A stretch of DNA of 64,000 nucleotides from NCBI GenBank assembly GCA_038363925.1, contig JAQQWL010000006.1:3948501-4012500 (forward strand), written 5' to 3'. Shown piece after piece: positions 1-13,760 of the stretch. The notes beneath the pieces were generated by a model. The model ran no database searches, was not told where the DNA came from, and was given only the letters and a program-made list of their open reading frames with translations. The translations under genes were made by a program, and so were the position numbers. The stretch is from Apiospora phragmitis (taxonomy: Eukaryota; Ascomycota; Sordariomycetes; Amphisphaeriales; Apiosporaceae). Position 1 is the first letter of the stretch, and each line of letters opens with the position of its first letter.

Positions 1-1468
1 AGAGAACTAATACTAATCGCGACTATATAAATTAAAAAACTAAAGGAATTTTAAATTATATTATAATAAAACCTCACCTTCTTCTAATAACGAATAAAAA
101 GACACGCCGACCGGATAAAATTAAAAGGACTAACCTTTAAAAAAAAAGAAAAGGTTTACTTATTACGACGAAATATTAAAATAAAACGATTAAGTAATAA
201 ATTAAACTTTAAAAAAATAAAACTATTTAAAATTATAAAAATTATTTTAAAAACTAATTACCGATTATTACTATTTAAAACAATACGGATACACCTTATA
301 TTTTATATTTTATTACTCGAGCCAGCGGCCGAAGGAACCTTAATCAATACGTAGCTAAAAATCGAAACAAATTAGTACGAGTATAAAATTAACGAAATTA
401 TTAATAATAATAAAAAACGAAGCTTTTAATACCTCGTTTAATAAAAAGGTTACCTATTAAAAAATAATACCTAAAAACCTAGGAAGTACTTAGTAAACGC
501 CGCGGAAGAATTATAGGAGTTTAAAAAAGAACGAGGTTAAAGTTTATCGCGTTCTAATCTACCACCCCTTCTTTAAATAAAAAGAGCACAGTATAGCTTC
601 GAAACTAAATTCGTTAAAAAAAATAACTAAGTTATAACGCTATTCGGTTTTCTTAGACTTTATACAAGGAATAAATTTTTTAACTCGACTTAATATAATA
701 AGTAAATATTATAATAAAAATATAACGAAAGAAAGGAAGGACTTACCAGGCCTTAATATAATAAGCGGGTAAAAGGTATTTAAAAAAACCTAGCGCTTCG
801 GGGATAAAATAACTAAAAAAAGGAAAGTAATATTATAACCTAACCTAATTATACGGCTAAAACCTATAAATTACCGGGCCGGATTTATAATACCCCGCCT
901 AAGCTACGATATTACGGCTACCGACCGCGCTACTAATTATACTAATATAAACGCACCTATATTATAAAAGCGTACGGCGACTATAACGACGGTATCCCGA
1001 ATAATAACAGGCGGGACACGACCTAAAAGAGCAGTAAAAATAACGTCACGTGAGGGATTATAAGGATTACTAAAAACGACGAAGTGAGCCGGTGATCTAA
1101 CTAACGAGGGGATCACCCGGATCATTAGAATACGAAGGTGAGCTAAGTGATCTAACAGATCAGTAAAAGAGGAGATTAAATATATAAAGACGAACGTTCC
1201 CTATATATTTTATATAAATACTCTTTATTTTAATAATTAATTTAAATATTAATCTTAACTTATTAATAAAATAAACAGCTTTAATAAAACTATTATAAAT
1301 ATTTTTAAAATCTACGTACCTTAATTATCTCTTATTCTTACGAGCTATTACTTATTATATTAATAAAAGCGACTTCTATCGCACGTTTAAATACTCTTTC
1401 ATATTATTAATATAAACCCTAGTACGTCTTACTAGGTTTCTTTTAAAACCCGGATAACGTTCGTTATA
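1..1468 (+). mobile_element. Ty3/gypsy retrotransposon A, 3' end, RIP-degenerated
   Basis: This is the 3' part of an LTR retrotransposon read on the plus strand and cut by the window start. Positions 1-830 are AT-rich internal sequence. The start (about 14-50) is the reverse complement of the integrase-side stretch found near 32,460 in the complete gypsy element of this window. Positions 831-1468 are the 3' LTR. No open frame survives because stops are frequent in every frame. Transposition activity is not expected. The family assignment rests on similarity to the element at 30,653-38,137, whose RT and RNase H motifs are readable. Confidence 0.7.
831..1468 (+). repeat. LTR of gypsy element A (638 bp)
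   Basis: The reverse complement begins TATAACGAACG and ends GGTTATAATA, the same termini as the 616-bp LTRs at 30,653 and 37,522 (TG...CA ends changed to TA...TA). Internal blocks are shared in order. The copy is diverged and somewhat less AT-rich around 1,020-1,140. Confidence 0.7.
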
Positions 1469-1556
1469 ATTTATAATAAAGTTATTAAAGCTGTTTATTT
1501 TATTAATAAGTTAGATTAATATTTAAATTAATTATTAAAATAAAGAATAACGTATC

Positions 1557-3384
1557 CTATAAGCGAATATCTTATATAAGCGAATGTCTTATTTTTATAA
1601 ATTTCTTTATAGCCTTAACCTTTTTTTATATTTTTTTACGTCCGAAAATATTATAACTTTAAAAAGAGAGTAATATAATTTTAGCGTTTTAAGCGCTTTA
1701 AGAAGACTAATTTTAAGCGTATAAAGAGCTGCATTAATTTTTTACGTCTTATTAAAAACTTTATAATATAAACGAAATAATTAACCTATACGATACGAAA
1801 TATTTACGAATTTTTAAAAGCTTTTAAATTTTAAAAAAGATACGATTATTTAATATATTATTAATTTAAATACGCGATCGTTTCCTCCCCGGCTAAGTAA
1901 TATAAAAGATATAATGAATCGATTATTTAATTTACGCGACGCAGGATGTATCGGCGTTAATTAAGCCTCTAACTTTATACGATAATAACCAGACCTCCGG
2001 ACGCGTTTTAACCGAAGAATCGATTATTAAAGAGTTTTTTATAAAGATCTCGACATATATTACGCGTAGTTTACTTTTATACGGAATATAATTTATAAAT
2101 ACGAGATTTAAAAGGAGGATATTTATAACTTCGATAAAACCGGCTTTCTTATAGGTTAAATTTCGTCCGAAATAGTTATAACCACTTCCGATCGATATAA
2201 AAAGCCTAAGGCAATATAGTAAGAGAACCGGGAATAGGTTATAATTATTTAAAGTATTAAATTACACGGTTACGCCATCCCTCCGTATATTATTTTTACC
2301 GGGAAAACGCACCTCTTTTCCTGGTACGAAAATAACCTATTACCGAAGGATTAGGTGATCGTAATTATTAAAAATAGCTGGATTATAAATAAAAGAGGCG
2401 AGGACTAGATTCGACACTTTAATTAATATATTAGGTCTCGTACGAAGGGTTATTATCGCTTTTTAATCCTGGATGGCTACGAAAGTTATTACTCGATAAC
2501 TTTTAAACTCTATTATAAAGAAAACTCGATTATTATACTTTATATACCTTTTTATTTATCGTATAAATTCGAACCTTTTAATATTAATTATTTTTATATA
2601 TTAAAAAAGGCGTATAAAAAAGAAATTAAATATTTTATACGGGCGCATATTACTTACATTTTAAAAAAAACTTCTTACCAGCGTTTTTAAAAGCGTTCTA
2701 GGCGACTTTCATTATTTCGAATATACGAGGAGGCTTTCGAAAAATAGGACTCGTTCCGTATAATCCGGAATATATTATTTTATAGTTAGATATAAAGCTA
2801 TATATTTTAATACTTCCGGGAACGTTTTCCGGCTTATTTATTCTTTAAAAATTAAAAACTTTAAATAACCCGATTAAGATTTAATCTTAAACCGAATACG
2901 TTCGAAACCGTATTATATAGTATTAAAATAACTTTTTAACGTTTATTTTAATTAGTTTTAATTAAATCGTAAAGGTTATAATATATATTATATACCGAGT
3001 TACTTTTTTAAAAAATAAAAACGCGACACTTTAAAAAGTAAATAAAATATTTAGCCGGCGCCGCTATACGAAAAAAACGGCTATAAAATAAAGGATCACT
3101 TTATATATAAATTAAAAAAAACTTATAGTTTTAAAAAAATATTAATAAATAATTATAAAACGAATCGCGTCGGAGGAGTAATTATACGAGGACGTTTAGG
3201 ACACGCTTATAACGTTATAGAATTTACGGAGAGCCCGGGTATAATACGCGTACTTATTAAAATAATATAGAAATATTTAAAAATAAAAATTCCGATTAAT
3301 TTTAATATATTAAATATATTATAATAAAATTAATCAATATTTTATTAAAAAAGGTATAAAAAAATAAAATATTCGTTTATATAA
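1557..3384 (+). mobile_element. pogo/Fot1-like DNA transposon, RIP-degenerated
   Basis: This is a DNA transposon of about 1.8 kb inserted inside the LTR of gypsy B. The plus-strand reading from about 2,120 to 2,860 gives a recognisable pogo-type DDE transposase: FDKTGF near 2,130 (family NFDETGF, first catalytic Asp region), then LDGYESYYS near 2,468 (family LDGHESHHS, second Asp), then a PFYLSYKFEPFN stretch (family PPHSSHLLQPLD). Stops interrupt it throughout. Imperfect terminal inverted repeats occur at about 1,573-1,600 and 3,352-3,385 (left CTTATATAAGCGAATGTC). Host LTR sequence resumes on both sides. Exact ends are uncertain by some 15 bases. Confidence 0.7.
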
Positions 3385-3871
3385 GATATATAAAGAACGT
3401 TTATTGTTTATATATTTAATCCTTCCTTTATTAATATAAATACTATTTCGCGGCTATTTAATCGTGATTAATATTTCTTAATATTATTTAATATTATTTA
3501 ATATTACTTAATTAAATATTATTAAATAACTCGTTAAAACTTCACTACGCGGCGTTCTTATCTCGTATTTTCACGTGACCGAATATTATTTCATTATAGT
3601 TATCCTTTCCTAGCTATCTATCTCGTACTGTCCCTTAAGTGCTAGTTTAGGGTAGCTATGCTACTTTCGGTTATCGTGGTATTAATTATCGTAATTAGTG
3701 GACTCTAATAGTTTTAATAGTTTTTTATTAATAAACGGGTCTCGCTATTAGAGGGGCTCGTAGGGTAGCTTTCGTAATTAGTGTGGCTAGTTAAGTTAAT
3801 AAGCGCCTCGGGTTATCCTAGCGCCGTTTCCGGGGTAAGGCTAGTCGTATAAGTTAGGCCTGTTCGTAATA
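3385..3871 (-). repeat. LTR of gypsy B, right-hand piece
   Basis: This continues the LTR interrupted at about 1,556. It shares the block ending GTTCGTAATA with the LTR ends at 31,268 and 38,137. Internal sequence of element B follows directly. Confidence 0.6.
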
Positions 3872-6800
3872 CTATCCTTTCTCCCTTATTTATTTTATTT
3901 TTAAAGTAATTATTATAAGTATTTAATACGTACCGTTATATTAAGTTTAATAAGTTTCCCTCTTTTTTTTTACTTTTTTATATTATATATTTATTTTAAT
4001 ATTTAATTATATTAAAAAACGTTATTTTTTATTAAAAGTTTTTACGGCTCGTCGCTATTATTTTATTTCGTTCTTTAATAAGTTTAGTTTTAAAGTTATA
4101 CCGTATTTCGTTACGCTTTTAAAAAGTAGAAATATATTATAATAAAAGGCGTCGAAAAGTATTAAAAATATACTCGTTCGGCCTTAGTTTATAATAAGTT
4201 AGGCGTCTCTCTCTATTCTTTTAAATAGATTTAAAAAGAGTATCGTCGCCTTAATTATAAGGAGGTTCTAGCCGAAGAGCGGTTTTTTAAGCTTTAAAAA
4301 CGGTATTAAAAGGAAATAAACGAAGCTATTACTCGTTTAATTCGTTTATATAAATAAAAAGAAATAGCTCGTTTTTAAGATATTAAGCTAATATAGCGTG
4401 GCCTTCGCTCTTTAAACGAGTTAAAGGAGTAAGAGCGCCGGGAATCGGAGGCTGTTATGGCCGTGTAATCGCGTAAGGGTTTCGGCATGGTCAATTAAAA
4501 TATTATAAACTTCTCCTTCTTTCCGGATCTTCCCGATCTATTTACGGTCGCGCCTTAAACGCTTAAAAAGCTTTAATAATATTTTCTAAGTATTTATTAA
4601 ATTTTTCGATTTATATAGTCGCGATAAGTATTAATTCTCTATTTAAAAATGTTTAAATAATTTCTAAATTATATTTATAATTTGTTCGAAATAATAAAAT
4701 ACGCGTTATTTCGTTATAGGCGCTATTATATATAAATTACGTTATAAGTAATAACGTTACCTATTTATCTTATTTATAATTAATATAGTAATATAAATAT
4801 TACTTTAAAGTCTAGTTTATTCGCTCGGTTTATTTATTCGTTTAAAGGTAATAAGCCGTAAATAGCTTATATTCTACGCCGAGTTACGTTATAAGCGATT
4901 TCTAAAACTTAGCGGTGAATAGCTTATCTCGGTTAAAAAATAATCGTTTCGGGCAGCCTATAATAGCTAACGATTATTCGTAAAAACGTATAAGCTAGGT
5001 TATTAATATTACTAAAATCTTTATATAATAAGAAATAAGTATACTTTATAAGTTTATTTATAATTATTAAAATATTATCGTAGCTAACCTTAGTTAAGAG
5101 TTCTTTTAATAAGGGTAGCTTAATTATAAAATCGAGTACGATTATTTTCCACGCCTTATTTAATAGTGGAATTAGTTACAACTCTTCGTATAGCCGGTAT
5201 CTATTAGCCTTAGCCTTGTTATAGAGGTCGCATTCGCTAATTACTTTAGTTACGGCTGACTTGAGGTTTTTATAATCGAACTGCCTAGTAATTATTATTA
5301 AAACGTACCTTTATTAATATAAAGGGTTTTTTTAACGCTATTATATCGGTAATTTTTTATAAAGTATTTATAAAATTATTAATAATTTAATTTAACTCTT
5401 CTAAGCTTATTAATTTAATAATATCGGTTAAACGTACTCCGGCTTCCGCTCGCGCTTACCTTTTATTTAATATCGTCTAGTTTTATTCCTTTACTTTCGC
5501 TTTACTACCTCATAACGAGTTAATTTCTAATTCGACGCGAATAATTTACGTTTTATAATTAAAACCTTCTAAGTTAAGGTTTCTCTTATATAAAATTATT
5601 ATTCCTCGTATTATTTAAGCTAGGTTTAATATAATTTTTTTTTATTCGTAGCGTCGTTTTATAATTTCTCCGTATAATATAACTAGTTTTAAGTTTTATT
5701 AATCCGTAAAAGTAAGAAGGTTATTTATTTCGTACAATTTCTTACTATGTACGTTTTAAAGCGGATAATATATATTAAAATCTCTAACGAGCAAGTATCG
5801 CCTAAGGTATAAGGTCGTATCGAGGTCGTTTAAAAGGCTTCGCTACCGGGAAGTTTCCTAGATCGGCGAGTATATAAATTATACGGTAAAACGGCCACTT
5901 CTTTCCATCGGTATCGTAACGGCAGCCTAATCGGGGCCTGCTTTAATTTTTAATTTAGCAATATCGAGGCGTTTATATATATAAATAACCGTTCGGCCTT
6001 CGTTATATATTATTTAATATTTAATTATTTTTAAATAATATACGGTTTATATATAAAAATTTATTTATATTTTTTATAATATTAATATATTATACTTTTT
6101 TAATTAATTAAAATAAATATCGTTATTATTTTTAATATTATAACGTTTTAATATATTATTTATAAATTTATAATTATAAAATTATAATAATATTTTATAT
6201 TAATAAAAGAACGGCGGTACCGCACCGGCTTTATAAACGTATCTCTTTATTTTAATTACTCGTTATTAAATTAAATTATAAGCGGCCTGTTTTATAAAAA
6301 ATTATTATATACCCTTTTTTATCGTTAATAAAGAGCGTCGTTAATAATAATAAACGCCTTATTCCTACCGAGCTATTATTAATATTATAGATTTCGAACT
6401 AGCGTAGCCGGTAAGTATAAACTTCTTTTACGCGCTTTTTCTTTTAAATTATTACGGGGTAGCTACGATCCTACGTTATATATTCTTTATTATAATTAAT
6501 ATAACGTTTCTTATTTCGTGATCCTTTTTAAAAGCACGCTTAGTCTCTTTTAAAATATATTATTATCGAGTAAGAGCCGTATCGTTATTATTTCTAATAA
6601 TATTTTATTACGTAGCCGTAATTATAATAGCGATAATATTATTAAATACGGAGGTTAGCGTTATACGGTTCGTAATTAAAGATCTCGGAATCTTATATTA
6701 AGCCGTTATTATATAAATCTTTTATAACTTAAACGGAGCTCGTATATAAAATAAAGGAGGCGTAACGTATTTCGAAGTTTTTTAATAAGTTACGCTTATA

Positions 6801-7739
6801 TTTTAAAAAAAATTTTAAGTTATATTTATTTATAAATAAGTTATATAATAATATAGTTTGATTATAAATATCTCGTAATTTTATTATTAAAATCCCTTTC
6901 GTAATAATTATTAACTTTTTATAAGTAAGTTATACGTTATTTTTAAAAGCGTTTAAAACTTATTTATTATTTTTTATATATTTATTTACCTCGTTTTTAA
7001 AAATAAAAATAATATTATTACTAAATAACTTCTTTATTATAATAGTTTCGCTATACTTAATTATTATATTAACGCTTTATATAATATTTATTAACCTTTT
7101 TTTTAAATATTATTAAATTAATTTACGCTTTTAATTATTATTTCGCGGTTTCGGCGAGCTAGGATAATAACTTTCGATTATTAAGTAACGGTATTACTAT
7201 TACGCGGCGCGGATATAATTTAAGCTTAAGATTTAATTTATATAGCTTTAAAATTTTACGTAATTTAAGTAACGGTTTTTCCGACTATTTTTTATAATTC
7301 CCCGCGGGTTACCGGTATATTATTATTATTATCGAAGTGCGGTTATAGTTCGGTCGCTTCGGTTCGGAATTCCTTAATTATTTAAAAAATCTCTTTACGG
7401 ATCTTTTTAAAGGCCGCTAAATTAGCGATTAGTTTCTCCAAATGCTTTAATCCTTTTTTAATACCTCTTTTCGATCTATTTTCACTACTAAGACGCGTTT
7501 ACCGCGTTTAGTTATACGCCGCGACGTTATTACGCGGGTGATACTAGTTCTACGCGAGTCCGGCGCGATTAGCGTTAATAACTATCGGGTTATTTATACC
7601 GTAACGCCTTAGCTACGTCCCCTCGATAAAAGTTCGGCTAAGTTAATTTGACCTCGTAGATTTAAATAATAAGGTTTGTTTTTAATTATTCGATAGTTCG
7701 GTCGAGTTATTAATAATTCGAGTCTTTCTTTTCTCTCTA

Positions 7740-10570
7740 ATACTTTTTAAAATATTATATATTAAAAATAAAAAGAACGTTCTTTTAAAAGGCGTTTAAT
7801 GTAAAGTTCGAAGGATAGACCGAATATTAGTTCGGTTAAATTAACCGTATATTTTAAAAAAAGCTCTATTATTACTTCGAAAGAAACGGAATTAATATAC
7901 CGATAAGCGGATCCTTTAAAAGTAAGCTCGCACGATTAATACTACCGGCCGCTCTTACACACTAATAGGACCGACCGGTAAAACCGACTTCGGAAACCCG
8001 AAAAAAGGATATTCTACACTCTTCCTTAAAATAAATAATTAAATAACCGCCGCCTAAATAAGAAACACCTGGTTTCCGTACGGAGTAATCGTTCGTAATA
8101 CTACGGGATACTCTAAGCCCGACGTCTAACCCTAGATTCCTAAGCACCTAAACGTCGCAAAACATCGTCCCTTTTCCTTCTCCGACTCCGATACCGCCGG
8201 ACTAAACGGCACGATTATCTAGTCCAGCGTACGTTACGGAATACGATATCCCTCTAAGCCGAGCTATTTATAACGGCAAAATCGATCAAAATAAGGTCGT
8301 CACCTTCTCGAAGGTGTAAAGGAAGGAAAAAAACTATACCGGCAAACCGTACGACATCTTTTACGATAAAGTACGGATATTTATCGAAACATGCCGACGG
8401 CTAGATATATTAAAAGACCAATACTATATAATCTTTTTAAATATTCTTTCCGGCCGTATAGAGGTATTCTATCTTAATTATATCGGACTCGAAAAGAGAT
8501 AAAATAAGATATATTATCTAATAAACTCGTATTTTAATATAATAATAAATTACGCATAATATTTTACGGATTAAATAATAACCTCTTTTATACGAATAAA
8601 AAGTAAGAACGCTAAAAAATAATTTATCGAGGTCTTAAAAATCTTACTAAATAAAGTCCAGCTCATATAGCAAGCCCTCGGAAAAGGATTCGAAAAAGAG
8701 ATCGCTCTCCATACCTTAATAATAAGAGCCTATCGAGGAGTTCCGGAACTTTTACCGACTCTTATTAATTAAAAATTAATATACGAAGCGTTATTTTTAA
8801 ACCTTTACGTATCGCTAAATATAATAGCAAATTAAATATTATTAAAATAATATTTAACGGAGGAACTATATCGAAACCCGGTTAAAAATACGTACTTAAT
8901 TAATAAACGGTTTATAAATAACCGTACAAAAAAAAACCGACCAGCCTACGGTAATAAATTATTATATAATAACCGACTATTAGGATAAAAAAAGATCTAG
9001 CGACCCGCCGGCACCTTTCGACCAAGATTACTATACAAGAACCGGAAGTTTGAATAAAAAACCTGCCGAATTTATTATAAATAAAGCTATTAATTAATAA
9101 ACCACCTAGCCAAAGAATAGTTTCGAACAAGGAACTAATATCTCTAAACGTGTAATAATATTAAATAAGGCCCCTTTTTTTAAAATAAGTATAAAACGTT
9201 CGTTTAAAATTAAAAAAAGGATAAAGAAGAATTAAAAAATAACGAAAAAAAATACGAGTACTTCGATTTAAAAAATATATAATAAGGTATTACTTATTTA
9301 ATAAACGCCGCGTTTTATTACCGGCTTATTAACGAGGATATCTACTCGGAAATTATTATATAAGTCGACCAATCTAACCTTAATAACTTATATAGCTAAA
9401 CTTATTAAAAAGAGCTTTAAAATACCGGCGCCGCCTTATTTTTAATAATTAAAAAGCTTTAAATAAAAGCCTATATACGAGAAAACTTAAACGTATAAAT
9501 CGATTAAACCTTAGAAAGCGTCGAAATTAAGTTCGGAAACTTAAAGCTTATTTTATTAATTAAAATAATTAATATACGGAATTTATTAAAAATAATAAAA
9601 TATTATATCTTAAATATTATAACCCCTTTTTTATTTTTATTATATAACGCCGACCGGCTTAAAGCGTATTATAATAATATTTTTAATCTTATTATACAAA
9701 AAAACGATAAAATACTCTTTATAATTAAGAAATAAGGACACTCGTTTTTTAATACCGGCCGTATAAAAACGACGTTATATTTTATTAAAGAATAGCTTTA
9801 ATACTTTTATTAACGTTTTAAACACCCTCGCACGGAGAAGCTTTATACTTTTTTAAAGAACGCCGGTTACGACGACATTGATCCTACTGTTCTCGACGAT
9901 ATCTAAAAGTTTTATTCTTAATACTAAGCGCACGATCCGGTATTATAAAGATTTAAATTTTTATTATAAAACGAATACGACTTTAATCATAAAATTATTA
10001 TAAACGTTATTTATATTAACGAATAGAACGCACTTTATATAATCGATTCGAGTATATTCTTTTAAGCGGTTATATTCCTATATTCGCTTAGCGTACAAAA
10101 TACTTAAAATACCCTTTATAAGTACTAGATATATGTATATTAAGGACCCCTTAATTATATTTCGTACGATCCGGGTACGTATTTTTAAAGAGAGTTTCGT
10201 AATTACCTATAAGTAACAAGAATTACTTATAAATAAATACCTATCGAAACTTATTAAATAATAAATAAAGTTAAACGAGTGCACGTTCCGTTACGTAGAG
10301 CCTTTGATATTTTATAAAAAGATCTCGGTTATTATATAAATATCGAAATAATACTTTAAATAATAATTAAAGCTTTAAATAATACGGCTAGCCTTAACGG
10401 CTTAATACCTACTTTACTCGTGTTTAAAATATACCCTCGCATCGACGGGAACTTATCACTATTACTAAAGATTTAATCACGAGGAGAAACTATACGGAAA
10501 ATAATAAAAGTGTTTTAAAAAATACGTATAAATATCGATATCTACCGAGCTCTAAATACCCGGAATAGAC
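7740..10570 (+). mobile_element. Ty1/copia-type retrotransposon fragment (gag and integrase part)
   Basis: Plus-strand reading gives a degenerate gag-like region (about 8,280-8,830: YDIFYDKVRIFIETCR, QALGKGFEKEI, RAYRGVPELL). A gag-pre-integrase and integrase region follows (about 9,480-10,450: YRLFKHPRTEKLYTFL read through stops, then DYDFNHKIIINVIY). The reverse complement of 39,700-42,560, part of the nested copia, matches it closely over its length. For example, 9,830-9,905 matches the reverse complement of 40,400-40,480. Reverse transcriptase and RNase H are missing, so this is a truncated copy. Stops in frame and C depletion indicate RIP. Confidence 0.65.
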
Positions 10571-10585
10571 TAATTATTTTTTTAC

Positions 10586-10825
10586 CTTAATAATTAATTT
10601 AAATATTAATCTTAACCTATTAATAAAGTAAACAACCTTAACGAAACTATTATAAATACCTTTAAAATCTATACACCTTAATTATCTCTTATTCCTACGA
10701 GCTATTACCCATTGTATCGATAAAAGCGACTTCTATCGCACGTTTAGATACTCTCTCGTATTACTAACATAAACCTTAGTACGTCTTACTAGGTTTCTTT
10801 TAGAACCTAGATAGCGTTTATTACA
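10586..10825 (+). repeat. truncated gypsy LTR fragment
   Basis: It is nearly collinear with 1,229-1,468 (same family LTR, same orientation). It ends at a TGTAATAAACG terminus read on the minus strand, less mutated than the TATAACGAACG of the other copies. About 400 bp of the LTR is missing on the left. Confidence 0.65.
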
Positions 10826-12820
10826 CTTAACTAATAACTTTATAATTTATTATCTTATAGAGTTCTAGCTTTAAGCTAAGGGCCTATTATTTAACCCTTC
10901 GATTTACGCGGCGTAATATATTAATCATTATTTTATCTTTATTATTATAATAGTAGAGTTGTTTAAAATTAAATTCCGTTACTTTTTTATTATACTTATA
11001 AACGTAATTAAAAACTATTCTCGTTATATAAACCGTAGGAGCGGTTTCGTACTCTTTAAAGCGCTTTTTATTAAAATTTTAAAAGCATATATCGCTTATT
11101 TTATAGTACTCCTTAACTTAGGTAATAATTTTATACTAAGTGGTAGCATCTTAAATAGCGGTCTTTATAAATTTCTCCACATCTTTATAAGTAATATAAA
11201 AGAGGAGCTCTTATTTTCGAATTTCGTCGTTTATATTATATTTTTAATATAGTTGTTTCATTTTTTTAAAAACTTAATAATACTAATATTATTAAATTAT
11301 AACGAAGAGAAGTAGTTTAAATTAAGTATTAGCGGCTTTATCCGGTTATTTATAAGTTTAAATAATTAAGTTATCCTTTTAAAGGAACTATTATTTATGT
11401 TCGCGGGCAAGTTACCTAGCTTATCCTTTTATTAATTAGCTATTTCCGCGTCGTTAAAAGTTATAATAACAGCTAGATTAGCGTTAATCTAGCTCGATAA
11501 TAATAGTATCAAGTAGGTAGTTAATAATAAAAAGGGGGGAATAAACGTAAGTAAATCTATAATTAAAATGTCGATTATTTAATTATTTCTCGTTAAATTC
11601 TACTTTATTAATAAAGAAACTATTATTCCGTTCTTTTTTTAATAACTTACTTTAAATTTTTTATCCTTATAAGATTATATAACTTTACGGATTTAATTTC
11701 CTTTTTAAAGATTAAGAGATTCTATTTTTAATAAATATAAAGTTTTAATTATAATCTAGTTTATTTTATTTTATTTAAACTATTTAATAATTAATGTCTA
11801 AGAGTCGGCTATTAAAATTATAATTAAGCTTTAATAAATAAGCTTTATTAAACTTTTAAATAAAGAATCTCGTTTTTATACCGTAATATTTAAAATATTA
11901 AACTATTAAGTAATATACTTCCTACGTATATTAAGTATATTTACGTCTTTTAATATATTAACGTGTTTTATTTTACCGTTTAAATCGTAACCTTTTTTAT
12001 TCTCGATTTCGTTACGTAGTATAATATTTTAATTAAATTATTAAGGGTTTTCTTATATTTTATTAACTTAGTTTTCCGGTATTCTTTCTCTCTTTTTTAC
12101 TTATTTTTTTCTTTCTTAAATATCTTTTTCTTTATAAAAAAGATTTAACGATAAAAGTCAGCCTATTCGAGGAAACTATAAAAATATATAATTCATATTA
12201 CTATAAACTACGGTCGGTACTCGTAAAGTTAGCCTTTTATTAAACTACTCACACGCGGCCTTTTTTTTAAAAAAGAAAATATCGTAAAAGTAATAAAACG
12301 AACGTTTAAATATATATTAAAAAGTATATATTTATTATTAATCTATCGTATATCGAAACGTATCGCGAAATTAATATTATACCCCTCTATATTATATAAC
12401 TAATTGTTCGTGCCTCAGGCCGCGATTTCCTGGCCCTACTATAGTATAAAGGTATGCCCTTAAAGAAAAGGCATAGTATTACGATCGGCGGGTTAGTCCC
12501 CCGCGGGGTAGCACTTAAGGCGTAGAATTAAATAGAAATAACCGTCTAGTTATTTTTAGAGCTTTTATTTTATAGCGTAGTAATTAATTTAAACACACTA
12601 TAATAGTGAAATTCGATACTTATAATATAAATTAAATCTAATTAAAAAAGTACTTTATAATTATATAATTAATTTAAATATTTAAAAAATATTTCTTAAT
12701 ATTAATATTATAAAAAATATAATTAATTTCTTTTTAAAATCGTGCGGCGGCGACCGCGTTAATAAGTATTAAGAAAAGGCTTTTTATAAAGATATAAATA
12801 TTATTTCCGGCTAATTCGTA
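10826..12820. other. AT-rich degenerate region, no gene seen
   Basis: Strongly AT-rich with stops in all frames and no recognisable transposon motif. A local patch at about 12,405-12,530 is GC-richer. I see no gene here. Confidence 0.6.
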
Positions 12821-12829
12821 TTAATTATA

Positions 12830-13760
12830 AATATTAAGATTAAATATAATATTTTAAATAAAAATATATAAATTTTTAATAAAACCGGCTTTATAATAAT
12901 TATAATTAAGTTAATACTCGTTATAATACGCGCCGATCGTTATAAAAAAGCGAAATCGGTTTTACTTAATAATCGAAAATAATTAACGGCTATTAAATAT
13001 ATTCCGCCCTTTTTAATTATTTAAAACTAATATTACTTTATTAACTAATTTCGTAAATATAGTTTATTAAGTAATTAAATAATTAAACCGACTTTTAACG
13101 GCTAAACTAATAACGAAACGAGCTTAAATTTCATTTAATATTTTAATAAATATATTAAAACGCGTATAAAAAGCATTTGTTATTTTTTAATTTTAAACGG
13201 CCACGAAAGCTATATTTCGGCCGAATTTATAAAATATTATAAAAATAACGGTATTACTACGTTTAATATATTTCTTTATTTTTTTAATTCTTTTAACCTT
13301 TAAATATAATACTTTACTTTCTATTAAAATATACTTTTTAAAGGAAATTAAGTTATATAATAAAGTTAAAATTCTTTATTATTTTTTAAGGCCGCGTATT
13401 TTATTATTCTTATAGAGAATAATATTAAATTTAACGTATTTAATTTAATACTTTATTACTTAGATAAGATAATTAATAAATTAAATATATGTTTTTAAAC
13501 GTTTATATTTCGCTCGTCGCGTTTAAAAATAATTAACATTAATATATACTTTATAAAAAATTAAAAAAGCCCTTATTATATAGAAATCTTAAAAGTTATA
13601 AAACGAGAAAATAAAAGGGAAATATTTAACGATTAACATATACGAAACAATGGGTTTATTAAAGCGGAGGGCTATTAATAGAAGGCGCTATAATATCTAC
13701 GGCGAAATAAGTTATAATACGTAAACATATAAAAAAGATATAAATTAAGTAATAAAATAA
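12830..13760 (+). mobile_element. second pogo-like transposase remnant
   Basis: The plus-strand reading contains IFNKTGF at about 12,870-12,892, a RIP-type change of the family NFDETGF in which the catalytic Asp has become Asn. ADRYKKAKSV follows, then LNGHESYISAEFIKYYKNNG near 13,195 (family LDGHESHHSAEF; again Asp to Asn). Stops interrupt the frame. Element ends could not be fixed. AT-rich sequence continues to about 14,030, where base composition changes abruptly. Confidence 0.65.

Larger units (their letters stand above)
1469..7740 (-). mobile_element. Ty3/gypsy retrotransposon B, degenerate, minus strand
   Basis: This is a second, opposite-facing copy of the gypsy family. Its left LTR is split: 1,469 to about 1,556, then about 3,385-3,871, with a pogo-like element between the pieces. 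Internal sequence starts at 3,872. The stretch 4,570-5,300 aligns in order with 32,450-33,110 of the complete element (integrase side of pol). Beyond about 5,300 the match fades, and 5,400-7,740 is AT-rich sequence with many stops that I can only describe as probable gag-pol remnant. The right LTR is not visible and the element seems cut by the copia fragment near 7,740. No coding capacity is left. Confidence 0.55.

Noticed and set aside
10959..11252. 97-residue plus-strand open frame in the AT-rich block
   Set aside because: Composition follows the AT-rich background, no relatives recognised, surrounded by stop-filled transposon debris.
12405..12530. GC-richer patch inside AT-rich DNA
   Set aside because: Looked for a tRNA or solo element end. 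GCGGGTTAGTCCCCCGC can form a small hairpin but no complete feature could be built.
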